Assembly: GCA_026770585.1 (NCBI GenBank)
Contig: MU646615.1
Coordinates: 435,543-451,088 of the forward strand
Direction of reading: 5' to 3'
Length of the DNA stretch: 15,546 bases
DNA from: Baffinella frigidus
Taxonomy: Eukaryota > Cryptophyceae > Cryptomonadales > Baffinellaceae
Shown here: positions 14,333 to 15,546 of the stretch, in pieces
Position numbering within the stretch: position 1 is the stretch's first letter
How the letters are laid out: each line of letters begins with the position of its first letter
The notes under the pieces: model-generated
Told to the model about the DNA's origin: nothing
Databases searched by the model: none
What the model saw: only the letters and a program-made list of their open reading frames with translations
Translations under genes and position numbers: made by a program

Positions 14333-14664
14333 CGGTTGCGCATCTGTGCGCCTTGGCGCAGCATTCAAGGTTAATGTGTGGTCCGGAATTCAAGCTTTTT
14401 ACTCGGCCCGTCACACCTATTGCCTTCGCGCCTGCAGAGGCCGAACAAACCCTCTGTGGCGAGAGAGAGACCTTTATTATTCTTCAACACGGTTTTTACT
14501 ACAATGAAACCCCAGATTTTTCTCAAAGTATCAGCACAAATTCCCAAAGTACCTAGTATCAAGGGTTATTACTACCAACACGGCCGCCACATATGCACCC
14601 CGACCGACCGAGGCTGTGTCTGAGCAGCCCCGGGGTCATGTGCACTTTACGGCAGCGCAGTGAG
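14333..14664. other. Unassigned spacer
   Basis: No gene is recognised. The last 25 bp (gtgcactttacggcagcgcag) resemble the sequence just after the telomeric tract at 14818-14843. Confidence 0.4.
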
Positions 14665-14815
14665 TTTAGGGTTTAGGGTTTGGGGTTTAGTGTTTAGGGT
14701 TTAGGGTTTGGGGTTTAGGGTTTACGGTTTTAGGGTTTAGGGTTTAGGGTTTAGGGTTTAGGGTTTAGGGTTTAGGGTTTTAGGGTTTAGGGTTTAGGGT
14801 TTAGGGTTTAGGGTT
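14665..14815 (-). repeat. Interstitial telomere-like tract (TTTAGGG)n
   Basis: About 21 units, mostly perfect TTTAGGG, with a few TTTGGGG, TTTTAGGG and TTTACGG variants. The longest and most homogeneous tract in the window. Confidence 0.93.
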
Positions 14816-14910
14816 AACGCACTCTACGGCGGCGAGGTGCGTGTGAAATACTTCCACGCACACACTCTCTCTCTCTCTCTTGACAAACTTGGGCCCAACA
14901 CGTACCAAAT

Positions 14911-14960
14911 GAAAGTGGACCACCTGCCTGAAAGTGGGCCACTGATGAAAGTGGGCCACT
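14911..14960 (+). repeat. Three near-repeats of GAAAGTGGGCCACT
   Basis: At about 14911, 14930 and 14947, spacing 19 and 17. A complement-like gtggtccact follows at 14973. A 27-bp hairpin CGAGCTTTTtCC...GGgAAAAGCTCG is at 15007-15033. Confidence 0.7.
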
Positions 14961-15104
14961 TAGGGTAACTACGTGGTCCACTCAGTCGTAGGAGGTGGAG
15001 ATAGAACGAGCTTTTTCCACTGGGAAAAGCTCGTAAGAGCGGCCGACACGGGGGACAGTATGTAGCACGATGCGGAAGGCATGTGCGGCGCTGACGCTGG
15101 TTGT

Positions 15105-15138
15105 TTTAATTAAATTACCAATTTAATTAAATTACCAA
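15105..15138 (+). repeat. Exact 17-bp tandem duplication
   Basis: TTTAATTAAATTACCAA twice back to back. Confidence 0.9.
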
Positions 15139-15173
15139 TCTCTCTGGCCCACTTAGTGATCACCCGCCGAGGC

Positions 15174-15270
15174 TAAACCCTAAACCCTAAACCCTAAACC
15201 CTAAACCCTAAACCCTAAACCCTGAACCCTAAACCCTAAACCCTAAACCTTAAACCCTAAACCCTAAACC
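15174..15270 (+). repeat. Interstitial telomere-like tract (CCCTAAA)n
   Basis: About 14 units, opposite in orientation to the tract at 14665-14815. Followed by aggctgtttctgaacag, similar to aggctgtgtctgagcag at 14612-14628. Confidence 0.92.
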
Positions 15271-15383
15271 AGGCTGTTTCTGAACAGGACCAGCGAAAGG
15301 TCAAAATTCATAATCATACTCTTAAAAAATCTCCACAAATATGCTGCACTGTTTTTTCCTTCGAGAAAGCTGACAGAGCCTGG

Positions 15384-15540
15384 TTTAGGGGTTAGGGGTT
15401 CGGGTTTAGGGGTTCGGGTTTAGGGGTTGGGGTTTTCGGGGTTTAGGGTTCAGGGTTTAGAGGTTAGGAGTGAGGGGGTTAGTGTTGAGGGTTGAGGGTT
15501 GAGGGGTTAGGGGTTAGGGGTTGAGGGTTTAGGGTTTAGT
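15384..15540 (-). repeat. Degenerate G-rich telomere-like tract
   Basis: Mixed TTTAGGGG, TTAGGGG, TTGAGGG and TTCGGG units. Opposite to the preceding tract and more degenerate. Confidence 0.85.
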
Positions 15541-15546
15541 AAGAGT

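Noticed and set aside
15007-15033. Rho-independent terminator-like hairpin
   Set aside because: The window is eukaryotic, there is no upstream gene and no U-tract after the stem.
14665-15546. True chromosome end
   Set aside because: Tracts change orientation and are separated by ordinary sequence. A terminal telomere on the right should be a continuous G-rich array, and the last tract is degenerate and ends in unrelated bases.

Overview
The window is nuclear DNA of a eukaryotic microbe, most likely an alga or related protist. The evidence is a spliced gene with short GT-AG introns, many interstitial tracts of the plant/algal-type telomere heptamer (CCCTAAA/TTTAGGG), and a dense set of small TA-flanked inverted-repeat elements. 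The lineage cannot be fixed from this sequence; green algae, cryptophytes and dinoflagellates are among the groups that use this telomere repeat.

One gene is well supported: a class I cyclic-nucleotide phosphodiesterase on the minus strand (6984-9267). I reconstruct four exons encoding about 555 residues, with all expected metal-site residues. Its N-terminal tail carries several RRxS motifs. Its stop codon lies inside degenerate telomere-like repeats. No other complete gene is convincing.

Layout. 1-1123: small foldbacks, a telomeric tract (591-718) bracketed by direct repeats, and a palindrome with about 103-bp arms (906-1123). 1227-2303: six copies of one exon-like unit embedded in degenerate telomeric sequence; the three best copies differ mostly at synonymous sites. 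2557-3650: telomeric DNA, an AAT microsatellite and minisatellites. 3647-6585: an island of MITE-like elements. Family 1 is about 117 bp with TIR CAGGGGTACCTCGC and TA target. Family 2 is about 101 bp with TIR TCCCTTAAG. A 140-bp foldback and larger foldbacks are also present, often nested. 6591-6860: unassigned. 6861-9267: phosphodiesterase. 9268-10490: no convincing gene; a widely spaced inverted repeat and hairpins. 10508-11265: a 172-bp tandem satellite. 11266-13440: mosaic of dispersed repeats (families 3 and 4) and one unrecognised ORF. 13441-14237: more family 1 and 2 elements, one nested in another. 14240-15546: microsatellites and three telomeric tracts in alternating orientation.

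The window contains no transposase, so the small elements are non-autonomous. Apart from the phosphodiesterase, presumably in cAMP/cGMP signalling, genes do not work together here; most of the window is a repeat mosaic, possibly subtelomeric or formerly subtelomeric. Nothing resembles a defence or other multi-gene system.
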